Of a stretch of DNA of 10,665 nucleotides, positions 1 to 6,962 are shown piece by piece. The stretch covers positions 1 to 10,665 of the forward strand of contig DAOUUR010000038.1 of NCBI GenBank assembly GCA_030668045.1. The letters run 5' to 3'. Both the position numbers and the translations under genes were made by a program. Under the pieces are notes generated by a model. The model saw only the letters and a program-made list of their open reading frames with translations. It was not told the origin of the DNA and made no database searches. Position 1 is the first letter of the stretch; the number at the start of each line of letters is the position of its first letter. This stretch comes from a bacterium. GTDB lineage: Bacteria; Zixibacteria; MSB-5A5; GN15; FEB-12.

Positions 1-3000
1 AAGACTGCCGGCGGCGCATGGCTGTATGACATTAAGGACCTAACCACAGGTGCCCCTTCACCCCTGTCAGACGTGGCACCTGCGGAGGAAGCGGCGGGTG
101 CTCTCCCTGTACCTGCCGCTCCTACCCTAAACGCGGCGAAGGCGTATGTCGCATCCCAGAAGAGCGGACGCGTCATCTCGGTGAAACAATTGGCGAATGC
201 GCTGGATACCACACCTGAGAAAGCAGGACAGCTTCGTAGCCGGATGCAGAGCCAAGGCCTACTGACAGCACGCAGCGGAGCGGTGCCCCAGCATACAGTG
301 GCGCGTGACGTCGTGGCTGTCATCAAAGAGCTCGGAGGGATAAAGCCGTCCGGTGAGACCCGTGGCTACGATTTGCAACGCACACCCGACTTGGTGAAGA
401 AAGACGCACCTGCACTTAACGAAATTCGGGTCAGTCTTGAGGAAATCGGCATGCTACCGGAAGGTAGTCGCGACGATGCGGTGGTAGAGCTGATCCGCGA
501 GAACGAATATAACAAACAGTACCACCCCGACGACGAGGCATTAGTGCGCGCCGCCGAAGACGAGCTCGCCGCCGAAGAGGGCGCCATCCAACAGAAAGAA
601 TTCGAAGCTCAACAGGCAGAAGAGCAGGCCGCCCGTGACGCCGAAGCTTTGTCCCGCCCTGAGCCCGAAGTGGCCGAGGAGCCCGTCGTCGAAGGCGAAC
701 CTGTGACTGAAGAAGAAATCATGGCGGCCCCTCTACCAAAAGACGAGGACCTTAGGTTCAAGAGGGAACCGGGCAAACGGATGAGTCGCCGCGGGTATGA
801 AATTGAGAACATAAGTGAAAACACGATCACGGCGAACCACCCAAAGAATACGGAACATCGCGCCAAAGTCCAACAGAAGGTTTCGAAATTGGTTCGTCGG
901 ATCGGGGGACGCAAGGCTAAAGTCGTAGTTGTCGATGCAATCAGAGAAACGGTAAATGGTGTACCCGTAGGGGCGTCCGGTGGGGTATTCCGCGCATCAG
1001 ACGGCACCATCTTCGTGTCTATGCAATCCTTAGACGCCATGGGTTCGGCCCGCCATGAACTGATCCATTTCCTCCGTCAGACGGGGGCAATCAACGAATC
1101 CCAGTGGAAAGTGCTGAAGCGCCGCGCTAAAGAGTGGCGCACAACATATGACATCGATAAGCGATATTCCGACTTAACAAAAGAACAACGCGAAGAGGAA
1201 GCTATCGCCGAGGCCTTCGACGCCTATGGGCGCGGTGAGCTCGAAGCGAAAGGGATGATTGGACATGTATTCCAGACCATCACTGAATTCGTAGAAGGGA
1301 TCCGCAGCCTGATCGACTCTGGCGATTTTACCACAGCGAAACAGCTACTGGCCGACGCTGAAGCGGGTAAGTTTGCAGGAGATGTGGCACCGGTTAGCCC
1401 CACGCCTGGAGAGATGAAGCATCAACGCACCCAGCGCGAGAACAGCGCTTATTCCCGATTGTCCGAGAGCGATAAATCCCTGTGGGACAAAGCGAAAAAA
1501 TCTGTATGGCAGGCTACCAAGCGGCAACTATTCCCTGGGGGCAACCTCCCAACCGATGTGTTTGAGGCCAAGATCGCGCGGGACAATAAGTTCAACGCTG
1601 CCGAGATGGAAACCAACTCCCATGTGTCTAGGCTAGAGGAAGCTACCGGCAAGAAATGGGGAGAGATGACGAAGGCGGAACAGGATACGTTCCACCGTGC
1701 CATGCAGGGCGACGTAGATCCCCGTCTCAAGCCGAAAGTCCGTGAGGCCATCTTTGCCATGCGGCAATACATCGATGGGTTATCTGCCGAATACGGCGCG
1801 ATCCTGTACGATGAGATCGCTACACTCAAAAAGTCCGGTGTGTCGGACGATATCCTGCGCGCCAAGGTCGAACTATTAAACACATTGGCGGAGAACGCCG
1901 GTAAATATATTAACCGGTCGTACCGTGCCTTTGACGATCCGAAGTGGGTCGATAAGGTGCCCCGTGACGTATATGAGCGCGCCACCGACTACCTGAAGAG
2001 TGAAGGGTTCACCGCGACCGAAGCGGAGAAGAAGATCGAGCTGATGCTAAAAGAAGGCACGGCGTATGATAGCTTTGAATCCTTCATCAAGGAAAGCAAG
2101 CTGGGCGCCAAGGATCTGTCTGTCCTTAAAAAACGCATGGACATCGCCGAGCCCATCCGAGAACTGCTTGGCGAGTACAAGGACCCACGCCTAAACTTCT
2201 CGCGCACCGCTGCCAAGATGTCCCATCTTATCCATAACACCCACTTCCTCAACCGAGTGAAAGAGATGGGGGAAGGTGTGTTCTTGTTCAACGAGGCGAA
2301 CCGTCCGCTCGGCGCCACGACCAAGATCGCGTCTAAGGGCGCCAAGGGCATGGATCCGCTCGGAGGGTACTACACGTATCCAGAGGTCGAGCAGGCCTTC
2401 CGTGACGCCTTAGGCAAAGAGGAATCGCCTAACTGGCTGCGGATGGTCGTACAGGTCAACGGCATGGTGAAGTACGGTAAGACTGTGTTGTCCCCGACTA
2501 CTGCCGCCCGTAACTATATGTCAGGTTACTTTTTTACGGTTCACAGTGGGCATTACGACTATAGTCACATGAAGCAAGCCATGAAGTCTGCCCGCAATTA
2601 CTTCAAGACGCACGGTGGTGGCGATCCGTACCTGAAGCATCTCACTGAAATCGGGGTGCTATATGATACACCGTTTGCCGGCGAACTTATCAAGCTGTTG
2701 GAAGACTCCAAGCTGGAGGATATGGTTCTTCGTGGTACGGCGGCCGGCGAGTGGACGCGCCACAAGCTGGATAAGCTGACCAAATTCTATCAGTTCGGTG
2801 ATGACCTGTGGAAAATCGTGGGCTTCGAGAACGAGTTGGCGTCCCTGATGAAGAACAAGCACGGGATCACCAAGGACTCATCTCAGTCCGAGTACGACGC
2901 CGCGCGGAAAACCGAAGAAAAAGAAGCCGCCCGTCGCATCCGGGACACTTACCCTACGTACTCCATGGTTGGCCGTGGCATCCGTAAGCTGCGTAAATTC

Positions 3001-4095
3001 CCGCTGGTTGGTACGTTCGTATCGTTCCCTGCGGAGATCATCCGTACGCATTTCAATTCGCTCAAATACGCCGCTAAGGATCTCCAAGACCCTCAGATGC
3101 GTAAAGCAGGGGCGCGACGGCTGGCAGGCATCGCGGTCTCGTCGAGCGCTATGTATGCGGCTGCCCAGTTGTCCAAAGCGTTGGTCGGCATCGATGACGA
3201 CGAAGAGGAAGCGATCCGCTTAGGCGGCGCCCCTTGGTCCCAGAACTCGAACCTCCTATTTATAGGGAGGGACGAGAAGGGTAGTCCTCAGATGATCGAT
3301 CTGACATTCTTGGATCCGTACGGGTATTTTCAACGCCCGCTCACCGCGATGATGAGGGACCAGCCCATCGACGAAGCCGTTGTGTCTGCCGGCAAAGACC
3401 TGCTCTCGCCCTTCCTAGGTATCGACATCCTAGCGGGGGGCGTCATGGAGGTGTGGCAGAACAGGAAAGACTCAGGGGGACGTATATTTAACCCTGAAGC
3501 TCCCGCTATCGACCAGACAGCCGACATCGCTAACCATCTGCGTAAGGCGATGCAGCCTGGCGCCGTGTCACTGGTAGAGAGGATCGGCATGGCCATGACG
3601 GGCACAAAGTCGCGGTCGGGTCGGGAGTACAGGCTCGGTGAGGAAATGGCGGGTGCTATCGGTTGGCGCATGAGCACCTTCGATCCGGTTGAATCCATCA
3701 AATACAAGACGTTCGAATTCACGGATCGGCTCAAAGATAGCTCCGCGCTTCTCAGCAGCACCCTGCGTGATCAAGGTAACGTGACGGACGATGAGATCCG
3801 GGAGTCACTGGCCGACGCACGGGAAGCGCGTCAGTCAGCGTACGGGGACTTCGAGCACCTTGTGTCGTCGGCCATGAAAGTCGGCGCGACGAAAACACAA
3901 CTGCGTAAAGTACTGCGCGCCAGCGGGGTCTCGAAAGCTACTGCTTCGGATCTGGTAAATCAGCGCCCCATGCGCACTTGGAAACCTGCTCTGTCGTCGA
4001 TCCGGGGCGAGTTAAAGAGTCGGCGTGCGCTTGGTGATCGGGATGCAGCGAAGGAGTTGCTTCGCCGGCTGCGCGTCGCACGCCGAGGCGGTTAA
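1..4095 (+). CDS. Giant phage polyvalent protein (zincin metallopeptidase + LPD38-like), 5'-partial
   Basis: The frame is open from base 1, so the GTG at 73 is only an internal codon and the true start lies left of the window; 1364 residues are visible. In order: a helix-turn-helix-like stretch (about 178-260, SVKQLANALDTTPEKAGQL), a phage polyvalent module with LGGIKPSGETRG (about 325-525), a very acidic, Glu/Ala/Gln-rich linker (about 535-760), and a zincin-like domain. The zincin has HELIH (HExxH) at 1054-1068 and a candidate third-ligand segment EEEAIAEAF at 1192-1218. The long C-terminal half resembles LPD38 (large polyvalent protein-associated domain 38): SPTTAARNYMSG at 2491-2526, FPLVGTFVSFPAEIIRTHFN, then a hydrophobic segment ending near IDDDEEE. 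Family knowledge: such proteins of tailed phages and conjugative elements are thought to travel with the DNA into the recipient cell and carry enzymatic effectors. Location at the end of a plus-strand arm fits an internal virion or ejection protein. Peptidase activity and virion location are inferred; the polyvalent class is fairly sure. Confidence 0.85.
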   Translation, partial: KTAGGAWLYDIKDLTTGAPSPLSDVAPAEEAAGALPVPAAPTLNAAKAYVASQKSGRVISVKQLANALDTTPEKAGQLRSRMQSQGLLTARSGAVPQHTVARDVVAVIKELGGIKPSGETRGYDLQRTPDLVKKDAPALNEIRVSLEEIGMLPEGSRDDAVVELIRENEYNKQYHPDDEALVRAAEDELAAEEGAIQQKEFEAQQAEEQAARDAEALSRPEPEVAEEPVVEGEPVTEEEIMAAPLPKDEDLRFKREPGKRMSRRGYEIENISENTITANHPKNTEHRAKVQQKVSKLVRRIGGRKAKVVVVDAIRETVNGVPVGASGGVFRASDGTIFVSMQSLDAMGSARHELIHFLRQTGAINESQWKVLKRRAKEWRTTYDIDKRYSDLTKEQREEEAIAEAFDAYGRGELEAKGMIGHVFQTITEFVEGIRSLIDSGDFTTAKQLLADAEAGKFAGDVAPVSPTPGEMKHQRTQRENSAYSRLSESDKSLWDKAKKSVWQATKRQLFPGGNLPTDVFEAKIARDNKFNAAEMETNSHVSRLEEATGKKWGEMTKAEQDTFHRAMQGDVDPRLKPKVREAIFAMRQYIDGLSAEYGAILYDEIATLKKSGVSDDILRAKVELLNTLAENAGKYINRSYRAFDDPKWVDKVPRDVYERATDYLKSEGFTATEAEKKIELMLKEGTAYDSFESFIKESKLGAKDLSVLKKRMDIAEPIRELLGEYKDPRLNFSRTAAKMSHLIHNTHFLNRVKEMGEGVFLFNEANRPLGATTKIASKGAKGMDPLGGYYTYPEVEQAFRDALGKEESPNWLRMVVQVNGMVKYGKTVLSPTTAARNYMSGYFFTVHSGHYDYSHMKQAMKSARNYFKTHGGGDPYLKHLTEIGVLYDTPFAGELIKLLEDSKLEDMVLRGTAAGEWTRHKLDKLTKFYQFGDDLWKIVGFENELASLMKNKHGITKDSSQSEYDAARKTEEKEAARRIRDTYPTYSMVGRGIRKLRKFPLVGTFVSFPAEIIRTHFNSLKYAAKDLQDPQMRKAGARRLAGIAVSSSAMYAAAQLSKALVGIDDDEEEAIRLGGAPWSQNSNLLFIGRDEKGSPQMIDLTFLDPYGYFQRPLTAMMRDQPIDEAVVSAGKDLLSPFLGIDILAGGVMEVWQNRKDSGGRIFNPEAPAIDQTADIANHLRKAMQPGAVSLVERIGMAMTGTKSRSGREYRLGEEMAGAIGWRMSTFDPVESIKYKTFEFTDRLKDSSALLSSTLRDQGNVTDDEIRESLADAREARQSAYGDFEHLVSSAMKVGATKTQLRKVLRASGVSKATASDLVNQRPMRTWKPALSSIRGELKSRRALGDRDAAKELLRRLRVARRGG

Positions 4096-4288
4096 ATACT
4101 CGGCGTACCGAATAGCTCCTAACCAATGACCACACGGTGTACATGGCGACAACCCCTGTGGCTTGGCCGGGGGAAGGGTGAAGGCCGAAGAATGGCATGG
4201 CGTACACGGCGAGCAGCCACGACCCCACGAAGCCGACCCCTGTGTTGACCTTAGTCTCGATGAGCGACATAAGTTTAGTCTGTCCCAT
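3938..4288 (-). CDS. DUF7220-like two-TM phage membrane protein with antisense-encoded tail
   Basis: A 116-residue protein is read from the ATG at 4288, chosen over the in-frame ATG at 4330. The internal start has a strong Shine-Dalgarno (GGGGGAGGA about 9 bases upstream) and begins MGQTKLMSLIET, as DUF7220-type proteins do. Residues about 15-35 and 43-60 are hydrophobic helices, followed by a basic stretch (RSYSVRRVFNRL), which suggests a small inner-membrane protein. The start overlaps the stop of the upstream gene by one base (TAATG), so translation is probably coupled. Recognisable homology ends near residue 68, almost where the convergent polyvalent gene stops. The last 48 or so residues are read from the antisense of that gene. 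Function is unknown; DUF7220 is a recollection from the N-terminal pattern and not a computed match. Confidence 0.75.
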   Translation of the reverse strand: MGQTKLMSLIETKVNTGVGFVGSWLLAVYAMPFFGLHPSPGQATGVVAMYTVWSLVRSYSVRRVFNRLGVRRAAGEATPSLHPDHQAHADSLTRPGSTTEQVSKCAWGADLPDPKQ

Positions 4289-4551
4289 TATAACGCATCC
4301 TCCCCCTGGGTCATCACCCCGCACCGGCAACGGATTTCCCCATCAATCGCCATCTCCTGCCAGGCCATGCACCTATCGGTCTGGCACAGCATGGGCGCAA
4401 GGGTGCCGGTCTCGTTTGTATTTGAGAAGATGGTAATCCCCCGAGAAGTCATTACTGGGCAGATTTTTTCGGCTGCTTCCGATTTCAATAGAGGGCGATT
4501 TCCAGAGGTAGCCCATCCCCATATCCGTTGGTTTTTTGGTTCGTCAGTCAA
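4288..4551 (-). CDS. Small Cys-rich phage protein, TTG start
   Basis: The protein has 87 residues from TTG at 4551. This start follows AGGAGA with 7 bases spacing. The only in-frame ATG further upstream (4641) lies inside the preceding microprotein gene and has no ribosome site, so TTG is preferred. Cysteines are at 31, 56, 61, 75 and 77; the pattern CP...C-x4-CMAW...CRCG suggests a small metal-binding (probably zinc) protein and resembles short phage proteins with a CMAW motif. It is the penultimate gene of the cluster, and its TAA overlaps the next ATG by one base. A 5-bp hairpin (GGCCC/GGGCC) precedes its ribosome site. Function unknown. Confidence 0.7.
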   Translation of the reverse strand: MTDEPKNQRIWGWATSGNRPLLKSEAAEKICPVMTSRGITIFSNTNETGTLAPMLCQTDRCMAWQEMAIDGEIRCRCGVMTQGEDAL

Positions 4552-4560
4552 TGTATTTCT

Positions 4561-4583
4561 CCTATGGCCCCCGAGGGCCGTTA
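4561..4583 (-). repeat. Hairpin linker copy 5 (before Cys-rich gene)
   Basis: TAACGGCCC is followed by a 5-bp stem GGCCC (4579-4575) with GGGCC (4570-4566) around TCGG, then ATAGGAGAAA and the TTG start. Same order of parts as copy 1, with changed stem bases. Confidence 0.5.
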
Positions 4584-4594
4584 ATGGGATGATT

Positions 4595-4696
4595 TTATAC
4601 AAGTAGCCATTCAGAATAACCCAATAACCACACGACCACAACCAAGCCGATACCAGCTAGGACATTCAAAATCGTTTCGTATTTTTTTGTGCGCAT
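4595..4696 (-). CDS. 33-residue membrane microprotein
   Basis: The ATG at 4696 is preceded by AAGGGA and encodes a 33-residue protein starting MRTKKYETIL and ending WLLV. After a basic N-terminus there is one hydrophobic helix (about residues 9-25, with LVVVVWLLG), typical of a single-pass membrane peptide with N-in orientation. An overlapping ATG at 4703 in another frame gives a 30-residue polar product with no such character and was not preferred. It sits 27 bases after the preceding microprotein gene and 43 bases before the Cys-rich gene, all on the same strand. Function unknown; such peptides in phages may act in lysis, exclusion or membrane modification, but nothing here decides. Confidence 0.6.
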   Translation of the reverse strand: MRTKKYETILNVLAGIGLVVVVWLLGYSEWLLV

Positions 4697-4709
4697 CGTC
4701 CATCCCTTG

Positions 4710-4726
4710 GCCCTTGGGGCTCGTTA
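4710..4726 (-). repeat. Hairpin linker copy 4 (before 33-residue gene)
   Basis: TAACGAGCC recurs exactly (4726-4718), again containing the stop codon of the upstream gene. A 4-bp GCCC/GGGC stem replaces the GAGCC/GGCTC stem. A tandem CCAAGGG (4716-4703) overlaps the stem and supplies the ribosome site. Confidence 0.5.
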
Positions 4727-4822
4727 TCGTTTAGACCAGAAAATGTGGGCAAATGCCGCTATTCCTAATCCACCTGTTACCAGCATTGAAACTTGCCACC
4801 AAACCCAAAGGTCTTCGGTCAT
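4724..4822 (-). CDS. 32-residue membrane microprotein
   Basis: The ATG at 4822, about 8 bases after GAGGGA, encodes 32 residues starting MTEDLWVWWQVSML. A Trp-rich, acidic N-terminus leads into one hydrophobic helix (about residues 11-28) and a basic end (WSKR), suggesting a single-pass membrane peptide, perhaps with the N-terminus outside by the positive-inside rule. It lies 23 bases after the stop of the GLDFS-type gene. Its TAA stop is the first three bases of a TAACGAGCC linker shared with other junctions of this cluster. Function unknown. Confidence 0.6.
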   Translation of the reverse strand: MTEDLWVWWQVSMLVTGGLGIAAFAHIFWSKR

Positions 4823-4845
4823 AGTTAAAATCCCTCGTATTCGTG

Positions 4846-5187
4846 TTAGCAAAACTCTAACGGTTCGTTCGCTTCGGCGGCATCATCCATGCCCGCTGCC
4901 AACATCTCGAATTGCTGCCTATCAAAATCATCTTCCGGCCAAGCGGCAATCAATTCACGAAGTCTTGGCGCGGTAGTCTTGCAATGCTCTGGGGAGATAT
5001 CACCATCGCAGTCAGAATGAAAAATGATCGGCGCGATGCTATCTTCCAGCAGTGATTTGGGGGCGGGTACGCTGTGGTCACATAGTACATCAAAATCATA
5101 ACCGAGAATTGCAACCAGCCTAGTTCGCGCCCGGTTAAACCCGCTATATGACCAGTGAGCCTCAGTGTGGCTAAAATCTAATCCCAT
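4846..5187 (-). CDS. Conserved GLDFS-type small protein next to rtcB, EF-hand-like loop
   Basis: The protein has 113 residues from the ATG at 5187, chosen over the in-frame ATG at 5238 because GGGAGA sits 6 bases upstream and the upstream ATG lies within the rtcB stop region. It starts MGLDFSHTEAHWSYSGF, a pattern I associate with conserved uncharacterised phage and bacterial proteins. Residues 58-70 (SDCDGDISPEHCK) look like an EF-hand calcium loop (D-x-D-G-D-I-S), but position 12 is Lys where EF hands have Glu. The following APRLRELI segment should be helical. It is soluble, acidic and directly downstream of rtcB, probably on the same transcript. Function unknown. Confidence 0.75.
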   Translation of the reverse strand: MGLDFSHTEAHWSYSGFNRARTRLVAILGYDFDVLCDHSVPAPKSLLEDSIAPIIFHSDCDGDISPEHCKTTAPRLRELIAAWPEDDFDRQQFEMLAAGMDDAAEANEPLEFC

Positions 5188-5234
5188 ATTCTTTCTCCCT
5201 TTCTGTGAGCCAGTAGCGGCTCCATTACGCGTTA
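5188..5234 (-). repeat. Hairpin linker copy 2 (before GLDFS-type gene)
   Basis: After the rtcB stop, GAGCC (5222-5218) and GGCTC (5211-5207) form a 5-bp stem with loop GCTACT, one base different from copy 1. An AGGGAGAAAGAA ribosome region similar to copy 1 follows. The TAACG part is separated from the stem by an insertion. Confidence 0.55.
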
Positions 5235-6461
5235 CCATTTGACGTTTATAATTTGACGAAGGCGATAGCGGATTTTAACAAGATCGTCCTGCGCCTCCAT
5301 CACCGCCCCAATGTCTTTATACGCAGCAGGGCTTTCATCCAGCACCCCCTCATCTAACCGCGCCTCGATCCCCTTCATGGCAGTAGCGTGGTCATCCATG
5401 CTAATCGCTTTTTTAGCCGCACCACGAGACATAACCCGACCCGCGCCGTGAGAGCATGAACAAAACGACTGTTCGTTGCCTAGCCCCTCGACAATGAAGG
5501 AACCAGTACCCATTGAGCCGGGGATAATTCCCAAGTCGCCAGTCCTTGCGCGGACGGCACCCTTTCGTGTCACCCACACATTAGAACCAAAATGATTTTC
5601 TTTTGAGATGTAATTGTGGTGGCAGTTAACGGCGGTTACAGCAGTCGTCACGCCATAACCTACTGCTCTACCAAGAACACCTAAGACAGCTCTCATCATC
5701 ATTACTCTGTTTTCTAGCGCGAAATCTTGCGCCCACCCAACAGCTTCCACATAATCATCGAAAAGCTCAGTGTGTTCTACCACATAAGCCAAATCTTTAT
5801 CAGGCAAAAACTTGTCGATATGGTAGCGTTCCATCTCTGCTTTAGCAGCTTGAATAAAATACGATCCTATACGATTGCCTACACCCCTTGAGCCAGAGTG
5901 CAACATAACCCAGACAGCGTCATTTTCATCAAGGCATATCTCGATAAAATGGTTGCCAGTGCCGAGGGTTCCCAAGTGGTTAGCCGTATTGAATGCTTGG
6001 GCTTTTGGATGCTTAGCTACAATGCTGGTGTACCGTGGATATAAATCATTCCATCTACGGGTTCCCTCAGCCGTTAATTCACCCCAGCCGCCACGGTCAT
6101 TCTTCCCGCCGTTGTCAGTTCTGCCATGAGGGACAACCGCTTCAATCTCTGAACGGATAGCATGTAGGTTATCTGGCAAGTCGCTAGCCGTAAGCGTGGT
6201 TTGGTGGGCCATCATACCACACCCAATGTCCACACCAACGGCGGCTGGAACGATTGCGCCCTTGGTGGCAATAACTGAGCCGATGGTAGCACCCATGCCC
6301 CAATGAACGTCCGGCATACCAGCAACATGTTTATGTATGAACGGTAATTTTGCCACATTGCGAAGTTGCTGCATTGCACCGTCTTCAAACGCATCATGGC
6401 TATCCCATAGCTTCAAGGGCACACCTTCGGTCTCGTGGTAGCTATACTTTTGTTTTGTCAT
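5232..6461 (-). CDS. rtcB: RNA-splicing ligase RtcB
   Basis: RtcB joins RNA 2',3'-cyclic phosphate or 3'-phosphate ends to 5'-OH ends, using GTP and Mn2+, in the cytoplasm. The 409 residues match E. coli RtcB length (about 408). All signature residues are visible: Asp78 and Cys81 (VGVDIGCG), His171 (GTGNHF), His188 (LHSGSRG), the NCHHN histidines at 281-282, and the expected guanylylated His338 (SHGAGR). It therefore looks catalytically complete. The ATG at 6461 (GGAAA 6 bases upstream) is preferred over the in-frame TTG at 6473. It lies 23 bases after a two-TM protein gene and 44 bases before the GLDFS-type gene. In a phage, repair of tRNAs cut by host anticodon nucleases is a plausible role (inference). 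No archease or RtcA gene is visible nearby. Confidence 0.96.
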   Translation of the reverse strand: MTKQKYSYHETEGVPLKLWDSHDAFEDGAMQQLRNVAKLPFIHKHVAGMPDVHWGMGATIGSVIATKGAIVPAAVGVDIGCGMMAHQTTLTASDLPDNLHAIRSEIEAVVPHGRTDNGGKNDRGGWGELTAEGTRRWNDLYPRYTSIVAKHPKAQAFNTANHLGTLGTGNHFIEICLDENDAVWVMLHSGSRGVGNRIGSYFIQAAKAEMERYHIDKFLPDKDLAYVVEHTELFDDYVEAVGWAQDFALENRVMMMRAVLGVLGRAVGYGVTTAVTAVNCHHNYISKENHFGSNVWVTRKGAVRARTGDLGIIPGSMGTGSFIVEGLGNEQSFCSCSHGAGRVMSRGAAKKAISMDDHATAMKGIEARLDEGVLDESPAAYKDIGAVMEAQDDLVKIRYRLRQIINVKW

Positions 6462-6469
6462 CGTCTTTT

Positions 6470-6482
6470 CCAATGCTCGTTA
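6470..6482 (-). repeat. Hairpin linker copy 3, degenerate (before rtcB)
   Basis: TAACGAGCATTGG lies between the two-TM gene and rtcB. It equals copy 1 with four bases (CGCT) removed from the stem-loop, so the hairpin is lost. The remaining GGAAA serves as a weak ribosome site. Confidence 0.45.
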
Positions 6483-6484
6483 AA

Positions 6485-6694
6485 TTACGCTGATCGTGAA
6501 TGGGCCATCGTGTAAGAGGCCCACATAAGCAAGCACCCAAGCACTGCAAAGAATGTGAATGCAACACCGTCACTGAGCGTTATGCGGCCACTGAAGGCAA
6601 CACTTACATATGACCCAACAACGGCACACCCAAGAGACCAAAGCCCTAAGATGGTAACGGTTATGAAGCCGATTAATTGTGCTATAAATTCCAT
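6485..6694 (-). CDS. Small two-TM membrane protein
   Basis: The protein has 69 residues from the ATG at 6694, preceded by CGAGGAA with about 7 bases spacing. A longer frame opening at 6946 would overlap the lipoprotein gene almost completely and has no ribosome site. Two hydrophobic helices (about residues 4-34 and 42-63) flank a short polar loop (SGRITLSDG), and the end AHSRSA is basic. It lies between the lipoprotein and rtcB genes, with a 28-base gap upstream. I do not recognise the family; position suggests joint expression with its neighbours. Confidence 0.75.
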   Translation of the reverse strand: MEFIAQLIGFITVTILGLWSLGCAVVGSYVSVAFSGRITLSDGVAFTFFAVLGCLLMWASYTMAHSRSA

Positions 6695-6722
6695 ATCGTT
6701 ATTCCTCGTTTGCGTTTTGTGG

Positions 6723-6962
6723 TTACTGGTCTTTCTCATAGCAAACGCCATCTTTGACAACGCCAGCGCGGCATGCTCTTTCAATGTCGAATGCCTCGCT
6801 ATAGCAAGCGCCATCAATCCATTTACCATTATGCAGGTCACTTTCGCAAACCTCCCGATCTGTTGGGGTGGTGATGGCATCCATAACATCAAACGCTGCG
6901 CCCAATTCAGCACAAGCCGATAATCCAAGCGCGATAGCTGTAACAATCAATAGCTTATTCAT
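6723..6962 (-). CDS. Small lipoprotein with repeated Cys/DG-x-CY motif
   Basis: The 79-residue protein has a clear signal peptide (MNKLLIVTAIALGLSAC) with a lipobox, LSAC, and acylated Cys17. Mature residue 18 is Ala, so outer-membrane sorting in a Gram-negative host is expected. The mature part has four cysteines (39, 53, 64, 74) in two similar units: Cys39...WIDGACY and Cys64...VKDGVCY. This suggests a tandem disulfide-stabilised repeat. The ATG at 6962 follows a strong AAGGAGA. It is the second gene of the accessory cluster, 35 bases after the ribbon-helix-helix-like gene, and is preceded by the best copy of the hairpin linker. Phage lipoproteins such as T5 Llp block receptors against superinfection; this one is not recognisably related, so such a role is only a possibility. 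Confidence 0.85.
   Translation of the reverse strand: MNKLLIVTAIALGLSACAELGAAFDVMDAITTPTDREVCESDLHNGKWIDGACYSEAFDIERACRAGVVKDGVCYEKDQ

Noticed and set aside
609..1040. Long minus-strand frames within the polyvalent gene (also 1449-1985 and 3330-3761)
   Set aside because: They are antisense shadows with low-complexity Ser/Arg-rich translations, typical of the complement of a coding region.
4165..4196. GGCC...GGCC arms as a possible terminator after the polyvalent gene
   Set aside because: Only a 4-bp stem with a long loop and no T-run; it also lies inside the DUF7220-like gene.
4163..4606. Plus-strand frame of 147 codons
   Set aside because: It lies antisense to two minus-strand genes that have good ribosome sites and domain character; no recognisable protein features.
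6485..6946. 153-codon version of the two-TM gene
   Set aside because: The extension overlaps the well-supported lipoprotein gene in another frame; the ATG at 6694 has its own ribosome site.
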